Assembly (NCBI GenBank): GCA_009763385.1
Contig: CM019825.1
Span: 115,811,131-115,875,130 of the forward strand
DNA: 64,000 bases
Source of the DNA: Coix lacryma-jobi var. lacryma-jobi
Taxonomy: Eukaryota > Streptophyta > Magnoliopsida > Poales > Poaceae
Direction: 5' to 3'
Below the pieces are notes generated by a model. It did no database searches. It was not told the origin of the DNA and worked only from the letters and a program-made list of their open reading frames with translations. This document shows, piece after piece, positions 1-12,591 of this stretch. The translations under genes and the position numbers were made by a program. The first letter of the stretch is position 1, and every line of letters begins with the position of its first letter.

Positions 1-1112
1 TAGAAAAGGGGAAGAACGAAGAACGAAACACGATTTCGACCCGATCTATGTGCTCGTGAGGTTAGAGGGGAAATCCTTCGGTGGAAAGAAGGAGCTCACG
101 ACAACAAACAATCTGATTCAAATGGAATCGCAAATCATCACTCGGAGAGGGAGAACGAGGCAAATCTCCGGGAGGGGAAAAACCAAAACACGAAGAACAA
201 AAACGCGATTCGATCCAAATTGCAGCCAAAAAAGAGAGGGGCAAAATTGATCCTTGGATTGCTACTAGATGATGAATTGTGTAGCACTCTGTGTGGGGTT
301 ACTCAGTACCTAAACTCGTCCACCCCGAGTTTTGAGGCCTAAACTCGGAAACCCGCGAGCCCAGGTTTTGAGGCCCAAACCTGGAAACCATCCACCCCGA
401 GTTTTGAGGCCCAAACTCGGAAACCAGCCACCCTGAGTTTTGAGGCCCAAACTCAGAAACCGTCGATGGTAGCTTTCTAAGGCTCAGCTACCGAACCCGC
501 ACCGTAGACGGGATGTGGTTCGCACACCCCGACCACCGGCACCGATGCCGATGCATGTCCAGCCTCCACGCCGGGCACAACGCCTTCGCCTTCCTTCTTG
601 ACTTGGCTGACGGCACTTGCGTCGCACGCAAGCCCGTGTCCGACCTCCGCCAAGTGCCACGACGCCATCGTCTTCCTCCCGACTCGGTCGATGCACCGCA
701 CATCCCCATGTGCTCTCGCTCGCCGATGCCACGTGCCAGCTACCACAGCTGGTCCTCTGGCCCTCTGGTCCGTCAGTCCAAGCCTCACGTCCGCCCTTCA
801 CCGCTCTGGGTACATCGGCATGGCACGTCTGCCGCACGACACGCCCATCCTTCACCGCTCCCGGTCCGTCAGCACGGCACGTCTCTACTTGACCTTCACC
901 TCGCCATCGACCACTGTATCTGAGCTCAACACCTGCACATCAACACAGCCAAGAGACACATGTTGCACACGCACACCAACACGGTAAACACAACACAACT
1001 CAACACCACCGGTTAGTCATAAACATTAAGCGCATAGCGACATAAGGACTTAACCGGGTAAAATCCTCAAACCTTCCTCATCAAAGTCAATCATTCATCA
1101 TATATGTTCTCA
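1..1112 (-). mobile_element. Sirevirus-like Copia 3' LTR of S1, partial (runs off left edge)
   Basis: Read on the minus strand this is the first part of an LTR that begins TGAGAACA just after a polypurine tract (AAGGGGGAGA, 1114-1123). It matches the start of the LTRs at 24499 and 28173. The segment around 240-310 lacks a block that the 24499 LTR has at about 25330-25730. That block includes the TATA box, so this copy has probably lost its promoter. The hairpin array at 325-456 is retained. The LTR continues beyond position 1, so its end and target-site duplication cannot be seen. Confidence 0.8.
325..456 (-). repeat. Array of four covarying hairpins in S1 LTR
   Basis: Four tandem units spaced 36 bp apart lie at 325-348, 361-384, 397-420 and 433-456. 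Each has two 8-base arms that are perfect reverse complements around an 8-base loop related to TGAGGCCC. The left arms are CCGAGTTT, CCAGGTTT, CCGAGTTT and CTGAGTTT, so the arms change between units but stay paired. Homologous arrays lie in the LTRs at 25160-25326 and 28650-28859. Confidence 0.85.
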
Positions 1113-1508
1113 ATCTCCCCCTTGATGAATGCAATGACTAGCAATAAAACCAAAAAGGAAGGGTTTGAAGGCAAGCCTCATTCAAGTGCCCAAAAGCCAA
1201 GCAAAAGCAAACACAAGGCTACTTGAGATGAGGAAGGATCATGAAAACTCCAGATAAAAGCTCTCGGTCCCGAAAGAAACAGGAAAAGCCAGCAAAGCCT
1301 CCACACAACCGAAGAGTTTCATGAAATCCCAAAAGGTACTCGAAAACCAATCTCAAATAAATTGTCAAACAATCATCACAAAAGAAACCAAGGTACTTAT
1401 CCACTTAGGTTCACTTGGGTCAAGATTTCTCCCCCTTTTTCTCCCCCTTGATGATTGAATTGACAAAAACTAGGCACAAGAGATGGTTTGAGATACCTAA
1501 ATCGAAAA

Positions 1509-1969
1509 CTTGGTCCCCAAAGACATGGGCAGCGGCTCAACGCAACCAAGCAAAGGATCGGAGCAATAACTCATCAAAGAGCAAAACTCGATCACACAGA
1601 GCAAAAGACTTGGTTCCCAAAGACATGGGCAACGGCTCGACGCAACCAAGTCAAAAATGAGCTAGCGCTCAAGAAAAGGTAGAAAATGGCTCAACACCAC
1701 TAGCTTAAGGCTCGATACCAATTGAGGCTGAAACAATGCATTAGAATGCAAAACTGCTAGTCCCTCAAGATAGAGGCACAGAGGCTCAACACAACTAGCA
1801 CACTCGATATCAATCACAAACAGCCAAAAATTGGTGAAGACAGCTAGTTCCTCAAGATAGAGGCAAAAGTGGCTCGACACAATTAGCTGAAGGCTCCATA
1901 CAAATTGAAAATACCAAGCAAAAACTGCTAGTCCCTCAAGACAGAGGCAAAACGGCTCAACACGACTAG
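1509..1969 (-). repeat. Array of six long-loop hairpins in S1 3' noncoding region
   Basis: Six units lie at 1509-1550, 1607-1652, 1660-1705, 1755-1800, 1841-1889 and 1928-1969. Each is closed by a complementary pair: CTTGGT/ACCAAG; GACTTGGTT/AACCAAGTC; AGCTAG/CTAGCT; TGCTAGT/ACTAGCA; CAGCTAGTT/AATTAGCTG (one G-T); CTAGT/ACTAG. An inner helix also changes in step: CCC/GGG in the CTTGGT units and CCTC/GAGG in the CTAGT units. The same structure recurs in S2 at 27698-28026. Confidence 0.8.
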
Positions 1970-2704
1970 GAGGCTCGATACCAACTAAGAAAACACAAAA
2001 AGGATATCAAACCAAAGGGAGCACAAACATTCGGAGCACGCGGAGAATTTGCAAAACAAAACAACTCCCCTGAAAACAAGCCTAAACACAAAAGCTATGC
2101 GACAAAGCTCATGACACCAATTGCATTCCATACCAAAAGATGGATACCAATTGAAACACATAAAAGAGCTATACCAAATGAAGAAGGACATAAAAGAGCT
2201 AAACTCCCCCTAGCTCAAAGCTCTCCCCAAAATGCATGACTCTCCCCTTTTATGCCAACACACAAACTCCCCCATGCTAACAGCTTCTCCCCCTTGACAA
2301 AAGGGAACATGCTGAGGGGTTTTGATATTTTTCACAAAGTTGACACAAAATAAAAGATAAGTCATCAACCAAAAGCATATGGGGGCAATGAAAAGCATTG
2401 AAAGTGACCACAAAGTGTATCGGAGCTGGGGGTATGTACACTAAGCTAAAAAGCATGATATGCACAATGCAACAGCTTCAAGTGTATAGCAATCAGGATG
2501 AAAAGATTCTCAAAAGGGTGCTGCCCTGAAACTTTAGCAACCAATACAAATGCTAGCAAAGGCTCAAACTGATCAAATGAATACGAAATATGAACAATTA
2601 AGCATATGAGCAGTTTTAAGCCATTTAAAAAGGAGTTCACCACTAAAATAGCACTTAGCATGAATAGACAGGAAATCAAACAAGTGCTAACTCAAGTATA
2701 CAAG

Positions 2705-2709
2705 GTGAA
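2705..2709. repeat. Target-site duplication GTGAA, left copy
   Basis: GTGAA at 2705-2709 is repeated at 18128-18132, immediately outside the TG...CA ends of the element between them. Removing the element and one copy restores a sequence that aligns with S2 around 27220. Confidence 0.9.
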
Positions 2710-5700
2710 TGTGGCAGAACCTCCCAATAATGTGGCCCACCTGCATACGTCATCGTCATACGGAGCCCAATGACTGTGCAAATGAAACACGTTACTGGAA
2801 TGATCCGTCGGGTGTCCCTGCGGAGACCCAGAATTATCCACGAGCCACAGGACCATCATCATGAAGGTTGGATTAATCACAACATTACAACAGTTGGTAC
2901 AAAATACCATCGGAGTGCGGAAGCAAGATAGATAAACTTTACAAATTATGAAGATGTTACTTTTACATAAAAATAACTGGTGTTGCGGAAGTAGAGTAGT
3001 ATTACAGAACCACACTTAGGCGGAGTACCTAAGTTGGAGATGAGGAACAACCAGATCACGTCGAGCTCACTGACATGATCAGGATCAACGCCACCTATTA
3101 GAAACCTGCAACAGGGGTTAACAAACCCTGAGTACTGGGGTACTCAACAAGACTTACCCGACAAAGAAAAAGGGGAGGAGACTCAGGAATGAAAGGCTTA
3201 GGTAAGGCTTGAACAAGATCGAGAAATTTGCAGAAAAAGCATTTTGAGTTTTTCCGCCAGCAACAAGCACCTCGGGACTCTAACCCAAGAGTACAGGTCC
3301 TGTTTGCAGAAAAAACATCTTGTAAAACTTGTTTTTATTTTGGAAAGGTTCAAGTATTCCTCAGTTCTTCATTGACCATGATTCATTTTACATTTCAAAC
3401 ATTCCTAGTTGAGAACCACTCTCCGTTGACAGTCAGTGACCAAGTCTCCATAACCGAGGAGCAACGTTAATCCGGATAAAGAATACTCAGCTGAGGATCC
3501 CTATTCACACTGCATATGTAGCACCCAAGCTTGCATATGCCAACTCGTCTTCCACGATTGCCTCCAAGATTGGGCCCGGTCCTCTCCACGCCACACCGGA
3601 AGTACAGTACACCACTCCAATCCGGACTCTAACCCACCGTGGGTACATGGCCTACTTCCGCCATCTCTCACACTCCCAGTGCGCGGTTGTCGGTCCAATA
3701 ATGATTTCCTCGGAGCCAGAGCTTTCAGTAGTATGTGAAGTAAGTTTACCAAGTCCTTGACAGCAGACCCCCATACGGATGGTCCCTAATTTTCCAGCCA
3801 GAATCTCAACACCTTGGTTATATCTCACCCACAAGCGTAATAGTCCTGTCAGTTTTTCAACACCCTGTCCCCGGTCGGGTCAACTGTTGAGGTCCCGGAC
3901 TACAACATGACGGCACCGTACGCGACGGACAAACCTCCTTCTCGACGAATGACCACATGCTAGCTAGGGCAAGCAGTCATCGAACTGGGAAGTAAAACCA
4001 AATTCCCATAAAGTTTCTTTCAGTGATCACACTTTTGAAATTGGCATTTTTGCAATCTATTAATAGCATCACTAAGCATTTTGCAAATAGTTTTTTAAAA
4101 CGAGACAGGTTGATCTTCTGGTGGAGATAAATAATGCAGGTAATAGGTCATCACACAATTCCTATAACCTAATGCAGTAGTTTAACTCAAAAGCATTTAA
4201 GGAAAACATTTTATAAATGGAAGGGTTAAATGCACCGGGGCTTGCCTTGGATGGCAAAGAGAGCAGACTCGGGGTAGGAGTAGGTGTCGGAGCTCGGGGT
4301 TGCCTCGGGGACAGATCCTTCGGTGGCTACCTCGACTTCAGGTCCTTCTTCGTCAACTATACGGATGCAATGATGAATGCTCATGAGAATGATGATATGA
4401 ACTTATGGTGCAAGACAATTCTACTGATTCTAGATTACTCTAAAACAAGGCATAATCGAACCTAGGTTGAGCATAAAAGGTAGCCATTTCTTCCTTAAGC
4501 AATTTTGATTAAACTAGACCTTATTATAATTATCCTAAGCATCAATCAAACATAACATCACAAACATCATAGACCAAAGGGTAGGGGTCTATGAACATCA
4601 ATCAATCCAAAGATCACATCATCACACACTTATTACCAACCCTAATCCATCTTTTCTATTTTCTTAATTTATTTAAAAGGTCATTTTATGAAGTTGCTCC
4701 AAAAATTACCAAATTAATCACATAAGTTCATTATGGTGTAGATAGATGACAAAACAAATTTCATAATTTTTGGAGGTCATTAAGGTGCTCAAATAAAATC
4801 AGACATTAATTAGCAAAAGGCATTATTTAACAATTAAAATAACGCTCAAAAATCAACTTGCTCCAAATGACTTCAAAATTTTACCAGAGGTTCAGCATGT
4901 CATAAAAAGGTCACAAAAATTTATCTCAAGATTTTTGGAGTTATAGATCACACTCCAAAAATACCAAAACCTTCATTTTTCAATTAAAAGGGGAATTTTA
5001 CATTTTTAAATCTTTGTACAAAACTCAAGTTTCATATTTTTATAAAATACTTCAGAGCATAAAGAGTCTACCACAAAAATTTCAGAATTTTTGGATGCAC
5101 ACAGAAAATCATACAAAAAAAGAAAACAGAACACTATTCACATCTCTCAGAAAAAGAGAAGAGCACTGTGCTCCTTCTAGGCCGGGCTCGGCGAATCGCG
5201 GGGCTCGGGCGAATCGCGAGGGGCTCGGTCGAGACGGCTCGGTTGAGACGGAAGCGACAGCTTCGTCCGAGGCCTGGCCCGGAGGCTCGGGCGAGACGGA
5301 GAAGTAAGCCTCCGTCCGAGGCCTGACTCGGGCGAAGCGGAGAGCATGCGTCGCCGAGGCTTGGGCTCGGGCGAAGCGGAGGGCATGCGCTCGCCGAGAC
5401 TTGGGCTCGGGCGAGACGGAAAAACAAGCCTCCGTCCGAGGCGTGACTTGGAGGCTCGGACGCTTACCACGTGTCGGAGGCAGGGCTCGAGGGTGAGGCT
5501 CGACTCGTTCTCGAGGGTGAGGCTCGACACGCTCGAGGGAGAAGACGACCGCGGCGGCGCTCCGGCGGTCCGGCGGTTCTGCGCAACACACGAGACCGCA
5601 AGGGCCGGGTCAGAGTCGCACGGAACCAAGGAACACGACACGGGGGTCGGTGAGGGATGATCATGGCCGGAGGCGGCGAATTTCACGAACCCGAGCTCGC

Positions 5701-7055
5701 CGGGTTTCTGCCGGAGATGGGAACGGCGAGCTTACGCCGGGCGATAGGAGGCGGGGAAAGTGAAATTGGGGGGTGGGAAAGCTTCACGAGCTCAAGGCGG
5801 AGCTTTCGGGCTAGATGGTGGAGCGGCGGAGTGACTGGAGTAGGCCGACCACGGTGGTGGAGGTGAGTGCGGAGGTCGGAGCTCCAGCGGGCTTATATAG
5901 CCGCGGCTAAGGGACGGTAGAGACCTCGGGGTTAAGCGGGTAAGGTTTGCGGGGGCGTGCGCACTCGATTGCGCTCTGGCGGATAAGCTGGCGGGCAGCC
6001 GGGGCTCGGGCGCAAGCTCGGCCGGCGATGGCCACGCGGCGGCGGCGCGCTGGACACTGTAGGGGCCGAGAGCGAGGGTCAGCGCTTGCGTGCGGGCGCG
6101 GAGGGAACCGGGAGACAGCGGCGGCAGGATAAGGGCGCGTGGGGAGCAGCCGTCTGCGCTGCGGGCGCAGCGACCGGCGCCATGGCCGGGCCCCCCCTTC
6201 CCTCTGGCTCTACGGAAGAAGAACAGTGCTAGGGTCTAGGGTTTGACTTTTGGCCAGAATCTGTATTTTGCAAAAATCTCCCAAAATTTGAACTGTGCGA
6301 CAAAAACTCAAAATACCAAAGTTGTTCAGAAAATGAGATCTACAACTTTGTCAATATGAACATTTTCAAATTCCAAATAGTTTTTGAACTATAATCAAAA
6401 ACAGAAAAGGGAATATTTTTCAAATTTGATTCAAATCAAAATTACTTTGGATTTCAAACTGAAACTTGAAAATCTTTATATATGAAAGTTGTCCCATTTT
6501 TCAAAACCTACAACTTTGCTAATATACACTTTTTCTGAAACTCAATAGTTTTTCAATAACTTTTTAAAACTGAAAAGGGGACAAAACTGGAATTTGAATG
6601 AATTTAAAATTACTTCAAATTTTATATACAAACATAGAAATCTGTATATACCAAAGTTGTTCCTCTAGGTCAGATTCACAACTTTGCTTTTTGAACCAAC
6701 TCAAAATTTTGAATTTTGAAAAAGTTATCAAAAAGGGAATAAATCCAGGATTTGGGATTTTAGGGTTTTGCAAAAGGAAACTCAATTCAAATCTGATTTT
6801 TGAACTTTGATCAAAGCAACAAACATCAGGGCACTAAATTTGAACAAGAATTACATAGGACTAGGCACAGAGGTGAAATTACCATTTTGCCCCTATAGGA
6901 AGAAGTGGGCTAACAAGGGTTTTTGCAATAGAGGTACATCACATAAAATGATACACTAAGCAAATGCATACACGTGAAATCATGATCAAGATGATTAATG
7001 ATGCTAATGATGATATGTCAAGTTAATTACATGCTTAAACACTAGAGGTGTTACA
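2710..7055 (-). repeat. LTR-a of three-LTR element
   Basis: 4346 bp, bounded by TGTGGCAG and GTGTTACA on the plus strand. It is longer than LTR-b (4323) and LTR-c (4322), mainly because of many 1-3 bp insertions clustered at about 3540-4060. Outside that patch it is nearly identical to LTR-b. The promoter on the minus strand is near 5893-5899. A GC-rich part (about 5170-6200) contains short tandem repeats built on GCTCGGGCGA. Confidence 0.85.
5893..5899 (-). promoter_or_regulatory. TATA box of LTR-a
   Basis: The minus strand reads TATATAA just downstream of a GC-rich stretch. The equivalent position is conserved in the other Tekay-type LTRs of the window (33299, 41641). Transcription should start roughly 30 bp further on, towards lower coordinates. 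Confidence 0.6.
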
Positions 7056-8268
7056 GCCTTCCCCCCTAAAAGAAATCTCGTCCCGAGATTTAAGAAGTGC
7101 TTTAAAGGCTGGGGTTGATTAATGGAAAAGGAAAAGTGTCACACTTGTTTCTCGCAAGGAGTTCACAAGGCAACTGGGTTGCGGTTGGGATTACAACTGG
7201 GATCAGAACACGGTTGCAAGTAGCAAGGTAGAAGACATTTGAGTGGAGCAAGAAAAATTATCAAGAACTAAAAGAGAGCGTACATTAGCTGTGGGTTATA
7301 ATGGATCATAACTGTAGACTTCGATACCTGCGCGCACCCCACGGAAAACTTGTGCAACTCGGTGCACAAGATTCTTCGGGTTCCGACGCGGCACTGTGGT
7401 CACCAATTATGGCACCATAATAGAGCATAACTTCTATAACTTTCATCCCATAAAGAGGGAAATTATAACCAAAAGCAGGGATTGGTCATAATTACAAGGA
7501 AAGTGGCTTTGAATTCCCTTTCGGGCATCCAGAAATGAAAGCACTTTAACGGTGGACTTAGAAAGAATCATGACGATAGGCCTGTATATTAGCGAGCACC
7601 TGACAGTAACTCCCTATGGTGGCCGTCCATAGGTGACTCCAGGTTCCTACACTTTTATCCGGTCCATGGATCACGGTCCTTTTAAAGAACACAATTTCAG
7701 TAACTTTCAACCACCATTCGTCGTTTTCACGACACCAAGCAACCAGCACGTGCCAATTCAAGGCATGACACGCGCTTTCCAGAAGAACCAAGGACTTTAC
7801 CATGATTCTGACTTTATGTGGTAGAGTGTATGAAAGATATCCAAAAATTCCCAAGGATTAGGAACTTATGGAATGAAAGTAGCAAGAGCAACAAAATCTA
7901 GGGACGATCAACTATCGGGGATCATAGCTGCTTTTAGAATTTAGAGAAGAAGCACATTTTATTATTTTGCATGATATGATGCATGCTCATCCTATACGAC
8001 CTCTCACTGACAGGAGATCTCTGTCTCCACCCGTTAGTTAGATATAGGGCTATACTTTATATACTAGCTTCACTGACTTGGTACCTTTTGTCGGAATCAC
8101 TAGTATAGTCTTCACGAAGTCTTCCAGCAAAGCAAGAACTTAGGGAAGGATCATTTTTAATTTGTTACTTAAAAAAAAACTTTTAGATTAAGAAACCATT
8201 TTGAAGTTTTTCAAAAGTAATGTTGTAACCAGTCTTTCCTTGATGACAATCCTGCTCCGATACCATTC
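7056..8268 (-). mobile_element. Internal domain 1 of three-LTR element (non-coding)
   Basis: This 1213-bp internal region has a primer-binding site complementary to initiator tRNA-Met (TGGTATCGGAGC on the minus strand, 8254-8265), three bases from LTR-b. A polypurine tract (7056-7072, AGGGGGGAAGG on the minus strand) abuts LTR-a. Next to it is a perfect 8-bp inverted repeat with a 3-base loop (7073-7091). No ORF of meaningful length or similarity to gag or pol was found. Confidence 0.8.
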
Positions 8269-11200
8269 TGTGGCAGAACCTCCCAATAATGTGGCCCACC
8301 TGCATACGTCATCGTCATACGGAGCCCAATGACTGTGCAAATGAAACACGTTACTGGAATGATCCGTCGGGTGTCCCTGCGGAGACCCCGAATTATCCAC
8401 GAGCCACAGGACCATCATCATGAAGGTTGGATTAATCACAACATTACAACAGTTGGTACAAAATACCATCGGAGTGCGGAAGCAAGATAGATAAACTTTA
8501 CAAATTATGAAGATGTTACTTTTACATAAAAATAACTGGTGTTGCGGAAGTAGAGTAGTATTACAGAACCACACTTAGGCGGAGTACCTAAGTTGGAGAT
8601 GAGGAACAACCAGATCACGTCGAGCTCACTGACATGATCAGGATCAACGCCACCTATTAGAAACCTGCAACAGGGGTTAACAATCCCTGAGTACTGGTGT
8701 ACTCAACAAGACTTACCCGACAAAGAAAAAGGGGAGGAGACTCAGGAATGAAAGGCTTAGGTAAGGCTTGAACAAGATCGAGAAATTTGCAGAAAAAAGC
8801 ATTTTGAGTTTTTCCGCCAGCAACAAGCACCTCGGGACTCTAACCCAAGAGTACAGGTCCTGTTTGCAGAAAAAACATCTTGTAAAACTTGTTTTTATTT
8901 TGGAAAGGTTCAAGTATTCCTCAGTTCTTCATTGACCATGATTCATTTTACATTTCAAAACATTCCTAGTTGAGAACCACTCTCCGTTGACAGTCAGTGA
9001 CCAAGTCTCCATAACCGAGGAGCAACGTTAATCCGGATAAAGAATACTCAGCTGAGGATCCCTATTCACACTGCATATGTAGCACCCAAGCTTGCATATG
9101 CCAACTCGTCTTCCACGATTCCTCCAAGATTGGGCCCGGTCCTACGCCACCCGGAAGTACAGTACACCACTCCAATCCGGGACTCTAACCCACGTGGGTA
9201 CATGCTACTTCCGCCATCTCTCCACTCCCAGTGCGCGGTTGTCGGTCCAATAATGGATTTCTCGGAGCCAGAGCTTTCCGTAGTATGTGAATAGTTACAA
9301 GTCTTGACCAGCAGACCCCCATACGGATGGTCCCTAATTTTCCAGCCAGAACTACACCTTGGTTATATCTCACCCAAGCGTAATAGTCCTGTCAGTTTTT
9401 CAACCCTGTCCCGGTCGGTGTCAACTGTTGAGTCCCGGACTACAACATGACGGCACCGTACGCGCGGACAACCTCTTCTCGACAATGACCACATGCTAGC
9501 TAGGCAAGCAGTCATCGAACGGGAAGTAAAACCAAATTCCCATAAAGTTTCTTTCAGTGATCACACTTTTGAAATTGGCATTTTTGCAAATCTATTATAT
9601 AGCATCACTAAGCATTTTGCAAATAGTTTTTAAAACGAGACAGGTTGATCTTCTGGTGGAGATAAATAATGCAGGTAATAGGTCATCACACAATTCCTAT
9701 AACCTAATGCAGTAGTTTAACTCAAAAGCATTTAAGGAAAACATTTTATAAATGGAAGGGTTAAATGCACCGGGGCTTGCCTTGGATGGCAAAGAGAGCA
9801 GACTCGGGGTAGGAGTAGGTGTCGGAGCTCGGGGTTGCCTCGGGGACAGATCCTTCGGTGGCTACCTCGACTTCAGGTCCTTCTTCGTCAACTATACGGA
9901 TGCAATGATGAATGCTCATGAGAATGATGATATGAACTTATGGTGCAAGACAATTCTACTGATTCTAGATTACTCTAAAACAAGGCATAATCGAACCTAG
10001 GTTGAGCATAAAAGGTAGCCATTTCTTCCTTAAGCAATTTTGATTAAACTAGACCTTATTATAATTATCCTAAGCATCAATCAAACATAACATCACAAAC
10101 ATCATAGACCAAAGGGTAGGGGTCTATGAACATCAATCAATCCAAAGATCACATCATCACACACTTATTACCAACCCTAATCCATCTTTTCTATTTTCTT
10201 AATTTATTTAAAAGGTCATTTTATGAAGTTGCTCCAAAAATTACCAAATTAATCACATAAGTTCATTATGGTGTAGATAGATGACAAAACAAATTTCATA
10301 ATTTTTGGAGGTCATTAAGGTGCTCAAATAAAATCAGACATTAATTAGCAAAAGGCATTATTTAACAATTAAAATAACGCTCAAAAATCAACTTGCTCCA
10401 AATGACTTCAAAATTTTACCAGAGGTTCAGCATGTCATAAAAAGGTCACAAAAATTTATCTCAAGATTTTTGGAGTTATAGATCACACTCCAAAAATACC
10501 AAAACCTTCATTTTTCAATTAAAAGGGGAATTTTACATTTTTAAATCTTTGTACAAAACTCAAGTTTCATATTTTTATAAAATACTACAGAGCATAAAGA
10601 GTCTACCACAAAAATTTCAGAATTTTTGGATGCACACAGAAAATCATACAAAAAAAGAAAATAGAACACTATTCACATCTCTCAGAAAAAGAGAAGAGCA
10701 CTGTGCTCCTTCTAGGCCGGGCTCGGCGAATCGCGGGGCTCGGGCGAATCGCGAGGGGCTCGGTCGAGACGGCTCGGTTGAGACGGAAGCGACAGCTTCG
10801 TCCGAGGCCTGGCCCGGAGGCTCGGGCGAGACGGAGAAGTAAGCCTCCGTCCGAGGCCTGACTCGGGCGAAGCGGAGAGCATGCGTCGCCGAGGCTTGGG
10901 CTCGGGCGAAGCGGAGGGCATGCGCTCGCCGAGACTTGGGCTCGGGCGAGACGGAAAAACAAGCCTCCGTCCGAGGCGTGACTTGGAGGCTCGGACGCTT
11001 ACCACGTGTCGGAGGCAGGGCTCGAGGGTGAGGCTCGACTCGTTCTCGAGGGTGAGGCTCGACACGCTCGAGGGAGAAGACGACCGCGGCGGCGCTCCGG
11101 CGGTCCGGCGGTTCTGCGCAACACACGAGACCGCAAGGGCCGGGTCAGAGTCGCACGGAACCAAGGAACACGACACGGGGGTCGGTGAGGGATGATCATG

Positions 11201-12591
11201 GCCGGAGGCGGCGAATTTCACGAACCCGAGCTCGCCGGGTTTCTGCCGGAGATGGGAACGGCGAGCTTACGCCGGGCGATAGGAGGCGGGGAAAGTGAAA
11301 TTGGGGGGTGGGAAAGCTTCACGAGCTCAAGGCGGAGCTTTCGGGCTAGATGGTGGAGCGGCGGAGTGACTGGAGTAGGCCGACCACGGTGGTGGAGGTG
11401 AGTGCGGAGGTCGGAGCTCCAGCGGGCTTATATAGCCGCGGCTAAGGGACGGTAGAGACCTCGGGGTTAAGCGGGTAAGGTTTGCGGGGGCGTGCGCACT
11501 CGATTGCGCTCTGGCGGATAAGCTGGCGGGCAGCCGGGGCTCGGGCGCAAGCTCGGCCGGCGATGGCCACGCGGCGGCGGCGCGCTGGACACTGTAGGGG
11601 CCGAGAGCGAGGGTCAGCGCTTGCGTGCGGGCGCGGAGGGAACCGGGAGACAGCGGCGGCAGGATAAGGGCGCGTGGGGAGCAGCCGTCTGCGCTGCGGG
11701 CGCAGCGCCGGCGCCATGGCCGGGCCCCCCCTTCCCTCTGGCTCTACGGAAGAAGAACAGTGCTAGGGTCTAGGGTTTGACTTTTGGCCAGAATCTGTAT
11801 TTTGCAAAAATCTCCCAAAATTTGAACTGTGCGACAAAAACTCAAAATACCAAAGTTGTTCAGAAAAATGAGATCTACAACTTTGTTAATATGAACATTT
11901 TCAAATTCCAAATAGTTTTTGAACTATAATCAAAAACAGAAAAGGGAATATTTTTTCAAATTTGATTCAAATCAAAATTACTTTGGATTTCAAACTGAAA
12001 CTTGAAAATCTTTATATATGAAAGTTGTCCCATTTTTCAAAACCTACAACTTTGCTAATATACACTTTTTCTGAAACTCAATAGTTTTTCAATAACTTTT
12101 TAAAACTGAAAAGGGGACAAAACTGGAATTTGAATGAATTTAAAATTACTTCAAATTTTATATACAAACATAGAAATCTGTATATACCAAAGTTGTTCCT
12201 CTAGGTCAGATTCACAACTTTGCTTTTTGAACCAACTCAAAATTTTGAATTTTGAAAAAGTTATCAAAAAGGGAATAAATCCAGGATTTGGGATTTTAGG
12301 GTTTTGCAAAAGGAAACTCAATTCAAATCTGATTTTTGAACTTTGATCAAAGCAACAAACATCAGGGCACTAAATTTGAACAAGAATTACATAGGACTAG
12401 GCACAGAGGTGAAATTACCATTTTGCCCCTATAGGAAGAAGTGGGCTAACAAGGGTTTTTGCAATAGAGGTACATCACATAAAATGATACACTAAGCAAA
12501 TGCATACACGTGAAATCATGATCAAGATGATTAATGATGCTAATGATGATATGTCAAGTTAATTACATGCTTAAACACTAGAGGTGTTACA
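8269..12591 (-). repeat. LTR-b (middle LTR) of three-LTR element
   Basis: 4323 bp with the same ends as LTR-a and LTR-c. By eye it shares most variant sites with LTR-a rather than LTR-c (for example ACCGGGGCTTG near 9770, where LTR-c has ACCGGAGCTTG). The TATA box on the minus strand is at 11428-11434. It is flanked on both sides by internal domains, so it serves as 3' LTR to one and 5' LTR to the other. Confidence 0.85.
11428..11434 (-). promoter_or_regulatory. TATA box of LTR-b
   Basis: TATATAA on the minus strand in the same context as in LTR-a. Confidence 0.6.

Larger units (their letters stand above)
1113..2709 (-). mobile_element. S1 3' noncoding region, left part, with polypurine tract
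   Basis: This is the minus-strand noncoding region between the pol remnant and the 3' LTR of S1, interrupted at 2709 and resuming at 18128. It aligns with the plus-strand 3' noncoding region of S2 (26882-28172). The polypurine tract is at 1114-1123. It contains several purine-rich stretches of the AAGGGGGAG type (seen as CTCCCCC around 1432-1450, 2206-2212 and 2288-2294) and the hairpin array at 1509-1969. No coding sequence is evident; the short ORFs here are not conserved. Confidence 0.75.

Noticed and set aside
477..923. Overlapping 73-136 aa ORFs next to the S1 LTR hairpins, mirrored at 24595-25120 and 28138-28653
   Set aside because: Same GC-rich U3 segment in three LTR copies; frames are on both strands and not preserved between copies.
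4217..4465. 82-aa ORF repeated at 9752 and 15288, and a 66-aa reversed version at 34761 and 43085
   Set aside because: It is conserved only because the LTRs are copies of each other. It lies on opposite element strands in the two families and has no domain, so it is LTR sequence rather than a gene.
5109..5686. Overlapping 97-169 aa ORFs on both strands in GC-rich LTR DNA (also 10644-11221, 16139-16758, 33650-34276, 41854-42459)
   Set aside because: They overlap each other on opposite strands in a GC-rich minisatellite with few stop codons. Low-complexity composition and repeat-driven; only the one with a conserved start is kept as speculative.
8188..8574. 128-aa minus-strand ORF (also 13725-14111 and 2692-3015), with a relative at 54361-54579
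   Set aside because: Falls across the LTR end and primer-binding site; the reading frame crosses the LTR-internal boundary. Similarity to the solo LTR is at DNA level.
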